From Phallusia mammillata (Eukaryota; Chordata; Ascidiacea; Phlebobranchia; Ascidiidae): DNA of 64,000 nt. The position numbers and the translations under genes are program-made. The stretch is taken from contig QLIY01000206.1 of the NCBI GenBank assembly GCA_003260075.1, positions 62,001 to 126,000 on the forward strand, read 5' to 3'. Every line of letters begins with the position of its first letter. Positions within the stretch are counted from its first letter, which is position 1. This document shows positions 15,301 through 26,111 of the stretch, piece by piece. The notes under the pieces were generated by a model. The model had not been told where the DNA came from, did not search any database, and saw only the letters and a program-made list of their open reading frames with translations.

Positions 15301-18300
15301 AAAAGAGTTCAAGGTCCAGGAAAGGTTTATATTATACGTTGGTATTTTCATCAAAATATATATTCATTAGAGTGGGGGTACAAGTTTTGAGTTCTAAAGT
15401 GAGTCAATTGGGGTTCAAAAGTACCCCTATGCAATGACAGGTGGCCCATAAGGTCATCAGGCTACTGCATTGGATTTTTTGTGTTTAAAGGAAAGGTGTA
15501 CAAAATGAATGTAAAATAATGTTAGTCACCTTTTAACAAACAAATCGAAGAAGTTTTTTTCTAGGCTTGAACGAATTTCTGAATCGTAGATCTGAAAAAA
15601 GGAAAAACATAAATATTATCAATGCAAAATTATACTTTTTACAGTTTATTTTATGCAAACTATTACATAAAAATACACAAATGATAGCGTACATATAATG
15701 GATAGTGAAAAAGTATTTTCCTTGCATATAATTAGACACAGGTCTTACACAGTGGTGGGATTCAAATTTTGTCATATTTTTCAGCCGGTTCTGTTACAAA
15801 AAGTCCATTGACAGTAACTCAGCCGATTCTGTTACAAAAATCCATTGACAGTAACCAGTAATGCTAACCAGTCGGTTTTGTTACAAAAAGTCCATTGACA
15901 GTAACCAGTAATGCTAACCGGTTCGCTGATCCTATAAAATTTAGTGAGCCGGTACGATAGAACTGGTGCGAACCGGCTGAATCCTAGCACTGGTCTTACA
16001 GAGCAATGATTTTTCTATTGTCAGATTAATACACTGAAATTTAGGTCACTTCATCTTACCTGAAACAGATCCATAGGAAAGCGTTTGTCCAACATTTTTG
16101 TGCGAACAGTGTCCAATGCTTGTTTGGAAAATTCCTTTAATAAACAGAACAATATCATGACATAACAGAGGAACACACATTGTCATGTTCTTGTACATTT
16201 GCATTAAAATATAGATGAAATAGTTTTAAATGATTTGGTAAAAATGCAACTGACAATAAACGAATGTTGCATTAAAGCCAAAACATAACAACATTTTTTT
16301 TGGATGTGTTAAAAGCATTGCATTCATTCTTCAAGTGATGGATTGTAATAGCTAAGTTCAAAAATAGGTGATAGGCACAGATTGTAATAGGTTCATTGCA
16401 TTCCTTTTTTTGCATTTGGATATATACTTAACCTTTTAAAACATAAAGGTTGTGAAATAATCTTATGAATTTAAAGCATTGTAATGTATGTTTGCCAAAC
16501 ACACACACACACTACTTTTAGTCTAACAACAGGCTCATTTGTCACTTAAGTGCCTTGTGTGCTGTCAAGACAAGACTTAATGTTATCAAGACAAAACCAC
16601 AATGTTTAAAAGCAAGTGTTGACATCCAAATGTCAAAAAGTCATCAATTTTGCACAAATTTTGGCATTTTTGTATGTTGTGGTGAGGGAAGATTACGTGC
16701 ACCCAACTAGCTAAGTCGTGATGTATAATGATTTGAATTCACTGTTTTACTTTGCAATATTTGGTTTTGGTTGTCACTTAAAAAGATAAATCAACAAAAA
16801 CAATGTTTCAGGCTTTTGCAACCAGACTTATAAAATGCATGTTACGTCTTGTATTTATTTTTGCACAAAATGGCTTTGTTAACACAACAAAGTAATTGTA
16901 CTTCAAACAAAATTCACCAATTAGGTCCAGTTAAAAACCTCAGTTTTCCATTAAATATAATGAAAGTGAGATAACCAGCAGCCTTATAACAATTAAGACT
17001 AATGAGCACTTTCGTTAAAGGAAGTGGCGAGCTAGCCAGCCATTAGTAATTTGTTTACATTAGTTGATGAGTCAGATTAGGTTTCTTATGACCAGTATTG
17101 AAAGGTTACTAATGACTTGGCTGCAGATGTCATGACTGTTTGGGCATGAAATGGAACAATATTCCATTAGGAACGATTGCATAACGACATGCGAATTTTA
17201 TAATAGTAGGTAGATGTAATAGTAAAGTATTAAGTGGGGGTTAATAGAGTGATTGCATCAAATCCATGCTGCATTACCTGCAGAATATACCATAAATTGA
17301 CAACTTACACAACATTCAAAATTATGCTAATAAGTTGTAAGGTTGCTTTCGCAAGCATTAGTCAAATAACAGACTTACAAAAAATAAACAAATTCCAAAC
17401 GCATAATCCAAGAGAAAGGCTTTTATGTTTAAAATAATGTCTTGTACTTAAATGCAATATTTGTACATGTTATTGCAAATGTTTTAACAATGGCTGGGGT
17501 TACTTTTAGATAAAGATCAAAATGCCTCAAAGTCGGTGTCTTAAAAACTGAACTATTGAAGTTTTGTGTCTCAAATAAATCACTATTATAGATGCAAAGA
17601 GTAGGCAATCTTAACCGCCCACGTACAATACTTGGATTAGATGTACAGCATTATCTGTACCTAAATATAAACTGGCTTACAAATGGCCGGTTGCTCTTTG
17701 GCTATGAAAGCTTTGGTTAAGTGCCAAGAGCTTCGGTCGTTAACATTTTCTCTATTGCAGGTTTCTAGATCTTTCATGGAAAGTATAAACACAGCCAGTA
17801 CGTCATGAAGTACGACAATTTTCTCCACCAGTGCACATGCCCTTTCACTGGTTAGAGAAATACTGCACTAGGTGCCAAAAGATTGATTCTAAAAGCCATG
17901 AAGTGTTGTTTTTAGCCCATTTATGGGTTTGTTTTAGATGATAATTTCTCACAACAAATAAGCATAACTTTGCCTAATGACAAAATAACATGTTGTAAAT
18001 TTGGTCAAACATGACTTTGCAGATTTGGTAGTTCAAAAAAGAAACACCAATGAATAATGTATAAACCATTGCTCTAAAATGTACATGTTGACAAATGACA
18101 CAACTTGCCACCTAAAAATATAATTTCAACAACATACAATTTCAAAAAGAGCTGCCAAAAAAAGAATGAGTCAGTTTAAAGCAGTTTCACAATTGATTAA
18201 AGATTATTTCAACTAATGTAGGTAGAGATAAATCATGAAAAACTTACACTGGGTAACCGTTGCAACAATTTCTTCATTATAAACCTATCATAGATCATCT

Positions 18301-20569
18301 TAGCTTGAGCAGCTCTTTCGTCTTCTATATCCATAGATTGGTAATTGAGAATCTGCAAAAATATACAATTTCACGTTCAACTTCTTTAATTCTTCAGTGT
18401 GAAAGTAAAAACTTATTATATTCAAAACAAAAAGTACAAAGGTTGTTTTTTTGCTTACCTCTTCATAAAACTGCAGCTGTGGAATGGGTAGATCAGATTG
18501 GGTGCAAAATTCTTTAAACAAGTGATAACCTGTGCATATAGGTAAGTATTAGATACAGTACACTTCGTTACAACCAAGTTAGTTCTTGGCCAAAATCAAA
18601 TCTGCCATACTTAGATCTAACATTTTTTTTGTATTTTTCCAAGCCCAAAGATATTTTGTTTAGTGTTTGATGCCTATATGAAGAACCCACGCTCTGTTAA
18701 CCCCCAGGTTAGTGTAAAGTAAATACAAAGTGTCATTTAGTTTTTATCAAACCTATCAATTATTGCAAAGCAATAAAAGTTTTTCTTTTTTGGGGGGCCA
18801 TTTTCATTTGCTTAATTTGTACTGAAAGATATGAACACCAGAAAAAGCAAATTCAGTGTAAAAAACCACTAAACCTGTCGCTATGTTTTATTTGTTTTAT
18901 CAAAACAAATGCATTTTGCTATAAAAAGCATCATCAGTGTCTAAAATCAAAAAAAAAATTTACTTGAAAGGAGATTTCAATAATAAGAAAAGAATTACTA
19001 CACCAGAAAAAGCATTTTAATTAAAGTAAACTCCATGTTTGCATTTCGTTTTTAGCATGCAAGAACATTATAACAATTGAAAATGAGAACAGATTGAAGA
19101 ACATTTGTTACATACCTATCTCTTGGTTAAAAACCTCTTCGAAGGAAATTAAGTTCCTTTCTGACAAATATTTCATCATCAAGCATCGAATGCTGCAAAC
19201 ATTAAAAATATCGAATTATACACCATAAATTTGCGATATGTGTTTGTTACATGTTAAATTGACGAAAGTGAAGCATCCATCCGCATGAAGCTAAAACAAA
19301 ATCCAAAATAACCACATAATTTGGTGTTATAAATACCAGCGTCTCAATTACAAGGAGGTGGTCAAAACTCGTGAACGACTAAAAATAACTTAGGTTCTTG
19401 GCACAACAAAGCCCAGACAGACCATAACATATCACATGCAATAGGACATTTCTTAGAAATAAGAACAATAAATTTTTAAAACATTTGCCCTTTGAAATAA
19501 CGACAAATCTTGAAAATATGGACAGTATGACAACCCTGTGTATATATAAAGCTAAAGAAAAAGAACTAGTTTTTTGACAAAACCCTTTAAAAGCCTAAAC
19601 GAAAAACACAGCTATGCATTTAGCCTATGTGACAAAAAACAAAAATCGAATGATAACAAAATATAAATGTTCCATACTGATAAAACACATGAAAAATGTC
19701 AGAATTAAACACACATACCAGAGCTCTAATAACAATGTATGTTTATACACGATGCCATATTATAAAGGTTTAGTGAAATGGGGCTAAAACTGGAATGAAC
19801 AGTCGAACAAAGGGTGTGAAAATACGCGTCAATACATCGATTAAATTACTCCCCCACCCACAAAAAGTATTGATTTATAGCTCTTTAGTCTACTTGGCTG
19901 TTTTTGGTCACCGATTTTTAATTTTAGATTTCATTCTGGTTTAAACCTCAGTTAGTTGATTCATTCTCTTAGTTCTAATTATAAGACAAGACTTTATGCT
20001 AAAAAGTTTATTAAATTGTTGTAATATTAAGAGCATATGAATTATTGTACTAGATAGAATTATTGTTGAGCAAAAATATAATTAACTGGACACTAAGAGG
20101 CCTATGAGGTATGAATCCAAAATGCACAATAGAAAATTACTGATAAAAAATCATTCGCTTTCAGAAAAAAAAAGATTCAACTGAACAGAGGGAAAAATTG
20201 CACAAAATTTAAGTTTGAAAATTTAGTATCCACATTGATCACATATAGTTTGACCTGTCCATGTTACATAATAAACAACACTAGTTATTATATAATACAA
20301 ATAACAAAAGTTGTTATGTAACAACAATACAATTATGCAATATATATAGAAGTTGTAATCTTGTGGTGCTATACTTTATTGTTTATTAGGCATAATATTT
20401 TCAACAATAAAAAAATTGTGTTAGTTGCATAAAGCAATCAGACTACATAATGTTACCTGGGTTCTGGCAATTGCATTCTTTTGATTGCACGTGCAGCAGG
20501 AGCACCTTTGCTCTTTTCCATTGCCATCAAATAACTGACATCAGCCAAAACTGCCTCCAAGTCTGCCAT
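1493..20569 (-). CDS. GRK2/3: G-protein-coupled receptor kinase 2/3 (beta-adrenergic receptor kinase type), 3' end outside window
   Basis: A Ser/Thr kinase that phosphorylates activated GPCRs; family members are recruited to membranes by G-beta-gamma through a C-terminal PH domain. Exons on the minus strand, 5' to 3': 20457-20569, 19116-19192, 18459-18529, 18248-18352, 16060-16134, 15530-15591, 15241-15292, 13489-13580, 11181-11268, 8845-8926, 7192-7322, 6660-6754, 4018-4192, 3408-3508, 2841-2907, 1493-1664. All phases agree and give about 519 residues. The protein starts [19 protein letters not shown]. The RGS-homology region is about residues 50-185. The kinase domain has the glycine loop GRGGFGEV (198-205), catalytic K220, YRDLKPAN with D314, DLG D332 and GTHGYIAPE. 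The AGC tail has [20 protein letters not shown]. The PH domain lies beyond the left edge. Compared with vertebrate GRK2 three residues are missing after residue 246. The introns hold MITEs and G-run seams. Confidence 0.96.
2620..2777. promoter_or_regulatory. Cluster of CRE-type TGACGTCA palindromes
   Basis: TGACGTCA occurs at 2620-2627, 2635-2642, 2754-2761 and 2770-2777, with a one-base variant at 2651-2658. It lies in the kinase intron between the exons at 2841 and 1664. TGACGTCA is the CREB/ATF site. The close spacing is unusual for chance, but the octamer may belong to a dispersed repeat, since TGACGTCA or near-matches also occur in other non-coding parts of the window. Regulatory function is not shown. 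Confidence 0.3.
3240..3316 (+). repeat. 77-base G homopolymer
   Basis: An uninterrupted run of 77 G on the plus strand inside a kinase intron. It belongs to the plus-strand-only G-run series that I interpret as filled assembly joins. The sequence on its two sides is not obviously duplicated here, unlike most shorter runs. Confidence 0.9.
6063..6488 (+). other. Three exact copies of the Ciona spliced-leader 16-mer
   Basis: ATTCTATTTGAATAAG occurs at 6063-6078, 6177-6192 and 6473-6488. This is the established Ciona trans-spliced leader. The copy at 6177 is followed by GTATCAAT, so a donor-like GT follows directly as in an SL RNA gene. The other two are followed by ATACTAAT and have no donor. 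Flanks of all three are related (AATGGAATACTTG before copies 1 and 2; TTTTTGTCTGGACAAAAAT after copies 1 and 3), so they reflect one ancestral locus duplicated around the G run at 6136-6145. They lie antisense in a kinase intron. Pseudogene or SL-derived repeat is more likely than an active SL gene, because no Sm site or tandem array was recognised. Confidence 0.5.
7511..7635 (+). repeat. Small hairpin element, GATGATGGCA family, degenerate copy
   Basis: It contains CTGATGATGGCATAAGCATT at 7564-7583, then a decayed GCATAAAC where the other copies have GCCGAAAC. The core is flanked by inverted arms (AAAGTGACATGCTTT near 7530 against AAAGCATGTCACTTT near 7605), so the copy folds into a long hairpin. 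The same family is at 13845-13985, 48480-48598 and 52190-52270. Confidence 0.65.
10831..11058. mobile_element. hAT-like MITE (CAGTGGTTC termini)
   Basis: It starts CAGTGGTTCTTAGCC and ends GGTTGGGAACCACTG. The body matches the elements at 33476-33739, 35966-36238 and 45337-45562, sharing ACTACATAGTAGATGCTAAA and GATCATTTAAA. The CAGTG/CACTG termini are typical of non-autonomous hAT elements. No clear 8-bp target duplication was found for this copy. It lies in a kinase intron and has no coding capacity. Confidence 0.7.
12797..13338. mobile_element. Two Tigger/pogo-like MITE copies in tandem
   Basis: A first partial copy (from about 12797, cut by the G run at 12923-12932) and a second copy (about 13152-13338) share a terminus of the type CAGTAAACCTGGGTTAA and the internal phrase GGCTTGAACTAATCGACATC. 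Related full copies with TA-flanked termini are at 30154-30255 and 58390-58555. The segment after the G run repeats sequence from about 12590 onward, so one copy may be an assembly duplicate. Confidence 0.6.
13845..13985 (+). repeat. Inverted-repeat element carrying a CTGATGA...GAAAC core
   Basis: About 141 bp bounded by inverted repeats of roughly 31 bp: GGTGAAAATAACAGCCCAAA at the left and GGCCGTTATTTCTACC at the right, with about 28 matching positions. The central core has CTGATGA at 13905-13911, a short stem GGCA...TGCC, then GAAAC at 13929-13933. The layout resembles the conserved core of a hammerhead ribozyme but has one extra base after CTGATGA. It is a non-coding repeat inside a kinase intron. 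Confidence 0.75.
15742..16000. mobile_element. hAT MITE with perfect 8-bp target duplication
   Basis: The element is 15750-15992 (243 bp). The target duplication GTCTTACA is at 15742-15749 and 15993-16000. Termini are CAGTGGTGGGATTCA and TGAATCCTAGCACTG, matching at 13 of 15 positions when inverted. The interior holds about three tandem units around CGGTT(C/T)TGTTACAAAAA plus GTCCATTGACAGTAAC. It sits between the kinase exons at 15591 and 16060. A second copy with its own duplication is at 25865-26103. An 8-bp duplication and CAGTG ends define hAT insertion. Confidence 0.9.
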
Positions 20570-22059
20570 GTTGGTGTAATGTGCCAATAATCCTACCGTG
20601 TTCGGTGATTAAAATTGTTGTCAAATGTAATATGCTCCTCGTGTTACAGGGTAAACTAACACAGCCCACAAAACTGTGGCAAATGAGGTTTAAGTATCTT
20701 ATGGACACATTTCGACTGTCAAATTGTTAATAATCTTCTGCCAAAAATACAACAATCTTAGCTGCATAACAAGACAAACTAAAATGATAACCATATACAG
20801 CCTCGGGAATAAATCTTCTGACAAAATATGCATTGATTATTATTAATGTCATACATGGCATGTTACATGTTCGATTAGCATAAGGTTGAGACAGACCTAG
20901 ACTGTCATATTACATCTATTATCACACTAATCCGTTTCAGGCATCATCCTGGTTCAGTATTTCAAAAGTCAAGTGATTTTGTTGGTGCTATGTTTTAATC
21001 ATTTAAAGTGCAGCCACATAAAGACCAAACGAGTTTTAAAACAATAGTAATATCAAGTGAAAGACTTGACTTTGAAAATTAACCAGGTTTACATTGTTAA
21101 ACATCAAACTCAAGGTGTCAGAGAGTCATTAATATTTTATTTAACTGCACATAGGTAGGATACAATTAGAAGCTAATTGTATGTGAACCAAATGCAGTGA
21201 AGGAAAGGCTGTAATTGCATGTGAATAAGCTGGTAATTAAAAAGCAATAAAATATTCAAGTTTATCAATTTAGAGCACAGAGCACCAAACTACGATCCGC
21301 CAGCCGGATCTGGCCTCTCGAGGTCATTTCATCTGGCCTGCGACCACATTTTTTGGTTTGCCAAATCATATTGATGAGTTTGTAATATTCAAAAATTCAT
21401 CTACTCCTTACCAAAGTTTTCCTGCCACGACAAGTAGAATTGATATTACCTAGTTTCATAGGATTACAACGCTCAAGATTGATCCAAGATCAGTTTGTTG
21501 TGTCACAGACAAGACTACAAGTGTTGATTGTGCCCAAACAATTGCCTTCTTTTGTTACTTGTGATATAATATGCAAGCATTGCTCGTAAGATGTGACTAA
21601 CTGTACAATATAACAGTCACATCACCACATTTTAAATGAGATTGTAGAAAGACCATATCTTGGCGCTCCTATAAAAATTGCCTTGTGGGCAAGGACATGT
21701 AAACTATTTGGTCTGCCCGAATCATTATTAAACTTATCCGAACCACAGTAAAAAAAGTTCGGTGCCCCCTGATTTAAAGTGTTGGACATAAAAAATAAAA
21801 AAATAAAAGAAAGCCTTTGTCCTAATGGAATTATTTTTCATCGTATCCCGCTGGTTTTGCACATTTTCGTCTCTGTGCGGGGGGGGGGTTATTAAACTTA
21901 TCCGAACCACAGTAAAAAAAGTTCAGTGACCCCTGATTTAGTGTGTTGGACATAAAAAATAAAATTTTTTTTTAAAAAAATAAAAGAAAGCCTTTGTCCT
22001 AATGCATTTATTTTTCATCGTATCCCGCTGGTTTTGCACATTTTCGTCTCTGTGCCTGC
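20570..22059. other. Upstream of the receptor kinase; no gene seen
   Basis: The kinase promoter and any 5' untranslated exon should lie here, but no core element is convincing. About 21270-21370 resembles a hAT end (ACCAAACTACGATCCGCC). A block beginning TTATTAAACTTATCCGAACC is present twice, from about 21725 and again right after the G run at 21879-21888, with a few differences between copies. Confidence 0.5.
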
Positions 22060-22450
22060 TGTATTATTCGTTCATTGCTCTGAAGAAGCCCTACTGTTCT
22101 GGTGGGCGAAACGTCAGCTAATACAAGTTCTTGAAACAACAACTAGTATTTTGTTTAGTATAACACCAGTTGAACGACAAATTTGTTAAATATGCAACCT
22201 GGTGGACGAAACGCCTGTTCAGTATTTTCTATAAAAAATAACTTCAAAGCTCTTCTGGCAATTGTGTTTTGGACCGCCATTTCAGTCGTTATCGCACAGT
22301 GTTTTTGCTGTGGTGTGGCGTGCTTGCGTTTAACTTTTTTCTTTGTTTATTGTGCATTGTACACTACACATTCGGTGTTGTTTACCCTGATAAAGGCGAT
22401 CTGTATAGGACAATGAAACCTTGGTGCTAAAATACCATTGCCAGGCGAGC
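22060..22450 (+). repeat. Retroelement-like 3' motifs with CTGAWGAA...GAAAC cores
   Basis: Three dispersed families adjoin here. First is CTGAAGAAGCCC...GGGCGAAACGTC (22080-22114). Second is a ~100-bp unit, TATTTTGTTTAGTATAACAC to GAAACGCCTGTTCAG (about 22144-22222), also at about 2999-3078. Third is a decayed unit ending GGCGATCTGTATAGGACAAT (about 22398). The first contains a perfect GCCC/GGGC stem directly before GAAAC. None encodes a protein. Confidence 0.55.
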
Positions 22451-24180
22451 TTTATAAAGTTGATATTAAGCCTTGAAGCAACTTAAATATGGAAAATATA
22501 TTTATCAAAATAATTACAATCTAAAACATATGATTTGTTTTTCTTTTGATGTAAAAGTATAACCTAACCGGCGCTAAACGCCAATTTTTTTATTTTCGTA
22601 TTGTATAAACAAATGCTTTGAAGCTATCACTCCCAAGCCTAACAGAGCTTTTTTTATGAATAGATTAATTTTAACAATCAGCTTTCTAAAGCACCACAAT
22701 AAACTAATGGGAATCAAAAAGACACATTTTCAACAGTGCAATAAGGGCAAACTGGTATTGTATTTCAGACCAATACAGTTAAAACGCATTAAACTCCTAG
22801 TTTACTTTGAAAAGTGACAAAGATAGACTTCAAATTTCGCATTTTAATAATATTAAAATAAATATAATTCTCAATGTAAAAGCATATAATATAATTCTCA
22901 TTACGTAAACACTTTAAAGCAACGGAGTTAAACTTAAACGTCATAAATTATTCAATCTTTCATAAACAAACAAAATGAGCAGTTTAAAACCTTCTTAAAA
23001 TTGCAAAACTTCGAACAAGGAACGAAAAGGTTACACAAACAAAACAGACTCGATCACAACAACATTCACACTCGCAGTTCACAGTCACACAAAACCGCTG
23101 CTTTCTCTTTTTTCTTGTGCAACTAAAACATTTTTACCGAGCCGACAACTGGTCGACTACTTTTTTCTATTTTTCTCAAGCGGACCTTGACATTATGACG
23201 TCAACTACATATTTGGTAAATGCAAAGAGGCAACGTTGTGCAAATTACTCCTTTGTAAAGAATTAAACATTAAAAATTTGAACGTTTTTAAATTGAAAAA
23301 CCTTTTAAAAGTAGTTTCAAATTCATAATCAGAAAACGTTTTGTTTTCTGAGATTTTTGTTACAAAGCTTTTTACCGAATATTAACAGCAGCAACGCAAA
23401 CCCATCGCATACAGAATAACTGTTCTGCAAGTAAGAACGTGCTTAGAGCATCGGTAAAGTGGACATAGTTTATTTCCGCAGCCCAATATATCACTGTCAT
23501 GAAACATAAACGTGCAAAACTGCAAACTGTGCAGATGAGCATAAATGTGATAAATCTACGAAAAAAGCTACAAAAAAGTGACCCAGAATACATATTAAAG
23601 CTTTTTTCCGTTATAAGTTACATCATTGCATGCTGTAATTTGTAATTGGGTGATTAAAGAGTTTCGTTTTTTTTTCAGATTTTTGTCCAGCGCAGGGACA
23701 TCAAGCAATAATTATAACAGAAGACTCGTGTAAGCTATCACGCTGTGGACGTGGTCGCGGGCATGCTGTGTTAGAACAAGGGTTACCGAAAGTTTTTTAG
23801 AGACAATTAATCCACAACTAGAAGCCAGTAATTAGGTGCCGAAGTAAAGGATTAAAGGTTAAATCAACCGCTGTATTTTAGTAAATAGCCTAACAATAAC
23901 TTAAAAGGTTTTACTCCAGCACTTACTGGAGTCAAGACGTAATGGTCCTTTACTTGCAGTAGGGCTTCATTATGGAGGCAACAGTTGGCAACATTAGAAA
24001 CTAATGAAAATACAAAATAAAAATTTGAAGGTATTGGTATTGAGAAGACCTCTGTCCGTGTCAAGATCTAAATTTAAAGATACGCACACACTTTTTTACA
24101 CATATAATAACATACTAAACAAATTTCGTTGAGAGGGGATTCAAAACAAACCATAATCGCAACGCTAGACTGATTGAAAT
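22451..24180. other. AT-rich intergenic stretch
   Basis: I see no exon with usable splice sites and no RNA gene. Short open frames on the minus strand (for example 23372-23593) are hydrophobic and low-complexity, with no recognised domain. A CRE-like ATGACGTCA is at about 23196-23204. Poly-T and AT-rich runs dominate. Confidence 0.5.
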
Positions 24181-24189
24181 TTAATACCA

Positions 24190-25330
24190 ATTTAAGCCGA
24201 TCTCTCAAGCATTCCCACATAATCACATGGTTTAGGCCAGTAACATCTAGCTGGCGGTGGAATTAGAACCCACGACGAGAGCGTATCCGGCGTCCACACA
24301 GGTTCAGTGGTGGGCCCGTCGAAAGTCAAACCACAAGCACCATTGCCTGCATCATCATATGCTGCAAATGTAATGCTTAGTGAAAAATGACCTAACCTAT
24401 AGAGCAAAGTTGTTTTTAAAACCCATGTCCATAACATTCTGTTTTTTGTCGTCTTTATATTTTTATCCTAGACAAAATCGACAAAATAAAACAGATTTGC
24501 ATTGTTTATGGTGAGGTTAAAACCCGACATTGATCGGTGTTAAAGATTCGTCAAGTATGTAAATCTTTATCGCCGCTAAGTGGCCATCTTTGTTTCTGAT
24601 AAATTGAGCTAAGTTGTTCATTTTTAAACTCGCATTTGTAATGTTCTAAAAATGTAATTGGAAACCTGAATGCATCGTTTCCACCTGTTTAAAATTCACA
24701 GAGAGCACAAAACTGCTGACATGGGCCCTAAATTTACGGTCGTCGTTACAAGCTTAATGGTAACATGAAAAGCCCGACCGAATAACAGCTTTAGCTTAAA
24801 AGCATTTTTTAAATCCCACAGCCGAAACGCTGTTTAGTGTGTAACTTTAAATTAAAAAAATGGTATAAATAGTTAATATGAACAGAAATTCATAACTGGG
24901 ATCAGGCCCTATAAGCGTTTAGTACAGACCAGCGATCACGACACACTTATATGTAAATCACAGTACGCAAGGCCCATTGAAGGCGTTGTACCGAATCAGC
25001 CGTTTACCATGCAAGCATTCACCACCATATGGCAAGGCGTAGGCTACAAAAACCTAGCCCGCGGTGAGATTCGAACCCACGACAGGAGTCTTTCCGGGAC
25101 TCGCGCTCTACCAACTGAGCTACACAGGCTCAGTGGAGAATCCGTCAAAAGTCGAATCACAGTAAACACTTTAAAGCAANAACCGCCAAAAGTCGAATCA
25201 CAAGCACCGTTGCCTGCCTCGTATGCTGCACATGTCAGCTTCGTAGTAGGGGATCACCAGATTGACCAGTGCTTAGTTAAGATGAACATAAATTCATAAC
25301 TGGGATCAGCCCCGAAGCGATCACGGCGCA
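24190..25330 (-). repeat. tRNA-derived SINE copies, minus orientation
   Basis: The best copy has a tRNA-like head at 25057-25129. Read on the minus strand it has an acceptor arm GCCTGTG/CGCGGGC (two wobble pairs), A-box TAGCTCAGTTGG, an anticodon stem GAGTC/GACTC with loop CCGGAAA, a short variable arm and B-box GGTTCGAATC. The SINE body runs left to about 24880. A second, decayed head is near 24250. Other copies are at 45168-45330 (+), 44712-44763 (+, cut) and 59055-59237 (-). Because the head carries a long conserved tail and recurs, it is a SINE rather than a tRNA gene. A single N at 25180 marks a duplicated seam. Confidence 0.8.
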
Positions 25331-25856
25331 CTTAATTATGGTACAAAAAAGGTTGAGTTAAAAATTTAAAACTTTTACAGAAAGTCATAACTCTGTACTT
25401 TTTTATCATCAGTAAACATTTATATAGTGTTTTGGCGTCATAGGAACAAAGTCGAATCATAATATGTTGATTTTGTAATAAATGAAACAATTATGTGGCG
25501 TCGTTACCTGCTTTTTACGACCTAGCGCTCCTGCCTACCCCGTTTCATGAACTAGTTGAAGTTTACACTCGATATTTGCAGGGGGGGGGGGCATGTTGAT
25601 TTTGTAATAAATGAAACAATTATGTGGCGTCGTTACCTTCTTTTTACGACCCATCGCCCCTTCCTACCCCGTTTCATGAACTAGTTGAAGTTTACACTCG
25701 ATATTTGCAGGGGGGGGGGGGCAAAAGCATTAAAAACAACGGGGCCTTTGTACGCACGAAGTGCCCTAATTCCTGTGTAAACCTTTGCAAGAACACGAAG
25801 AAACGGATGCTCTAACAGTAACCTTTATACCTTTGGTTATTAGGTAATTGAGTAAC
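25331..25856. repeat. Direct duplication around G runs
   Basis: The segment GCATGTTGATTTTGTAATAA to GATATTTGCAG appears before and after the G run at 25581-25591 and ends again in a second run at 25710-25721. The copies differ at a few positions (for example ACCTGC versus ACCTTC). No coding sequence was recognised. Confidence 0.75.
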
Positions 25857-26111
25857 ACTTTGTACTGGTGGGATTCAGCCAGTTTGCACCGGTTCTACAG
25901 AACCGTCTCACGAAATTTTATGAGATCAGGGGGGGGGGGTTCCTCTCACGAAATTTTATAAGATCAGCAAACCAGTTAGCATTAGCCTACTGGTTACTGT
26001 CAATAGAGTTTTTGTAACATAACCGGCTGAAAAATATGACTTTTGTGATAGAACCGGGGGGGGGGGCAGAACCGGCTGACAAAATAATTTAATTCCACCA
26101 CTGACTTTGTA
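25857..26111. mobile_element. hAT MITE, second copy, with 8-bp target duplication
   Basis: The element is 25865-26103. The target duplication ACTTTGTA is at 25857-25864 and 26104-26111. It is the same family as 15750-15992 in the opposite relative orientation: CTGGTGGGATTCAG at the left and AATTCCACCACTG at the right. Two G runs (25929-25939 and 26056-26066) interrupt the interior with short duplicated flanks, so its true length is probably shorter. Confidence 0.85.

Noticed and set aside
16500..16515. Short AC microsatellite
   Set aside because: Too short and common to be informative.
23372..23593. Hydrophobic 73-residue minus-strand frame
   Set aside because: No splice sites in phase, no homology recognised, AT-rich intergenic context.
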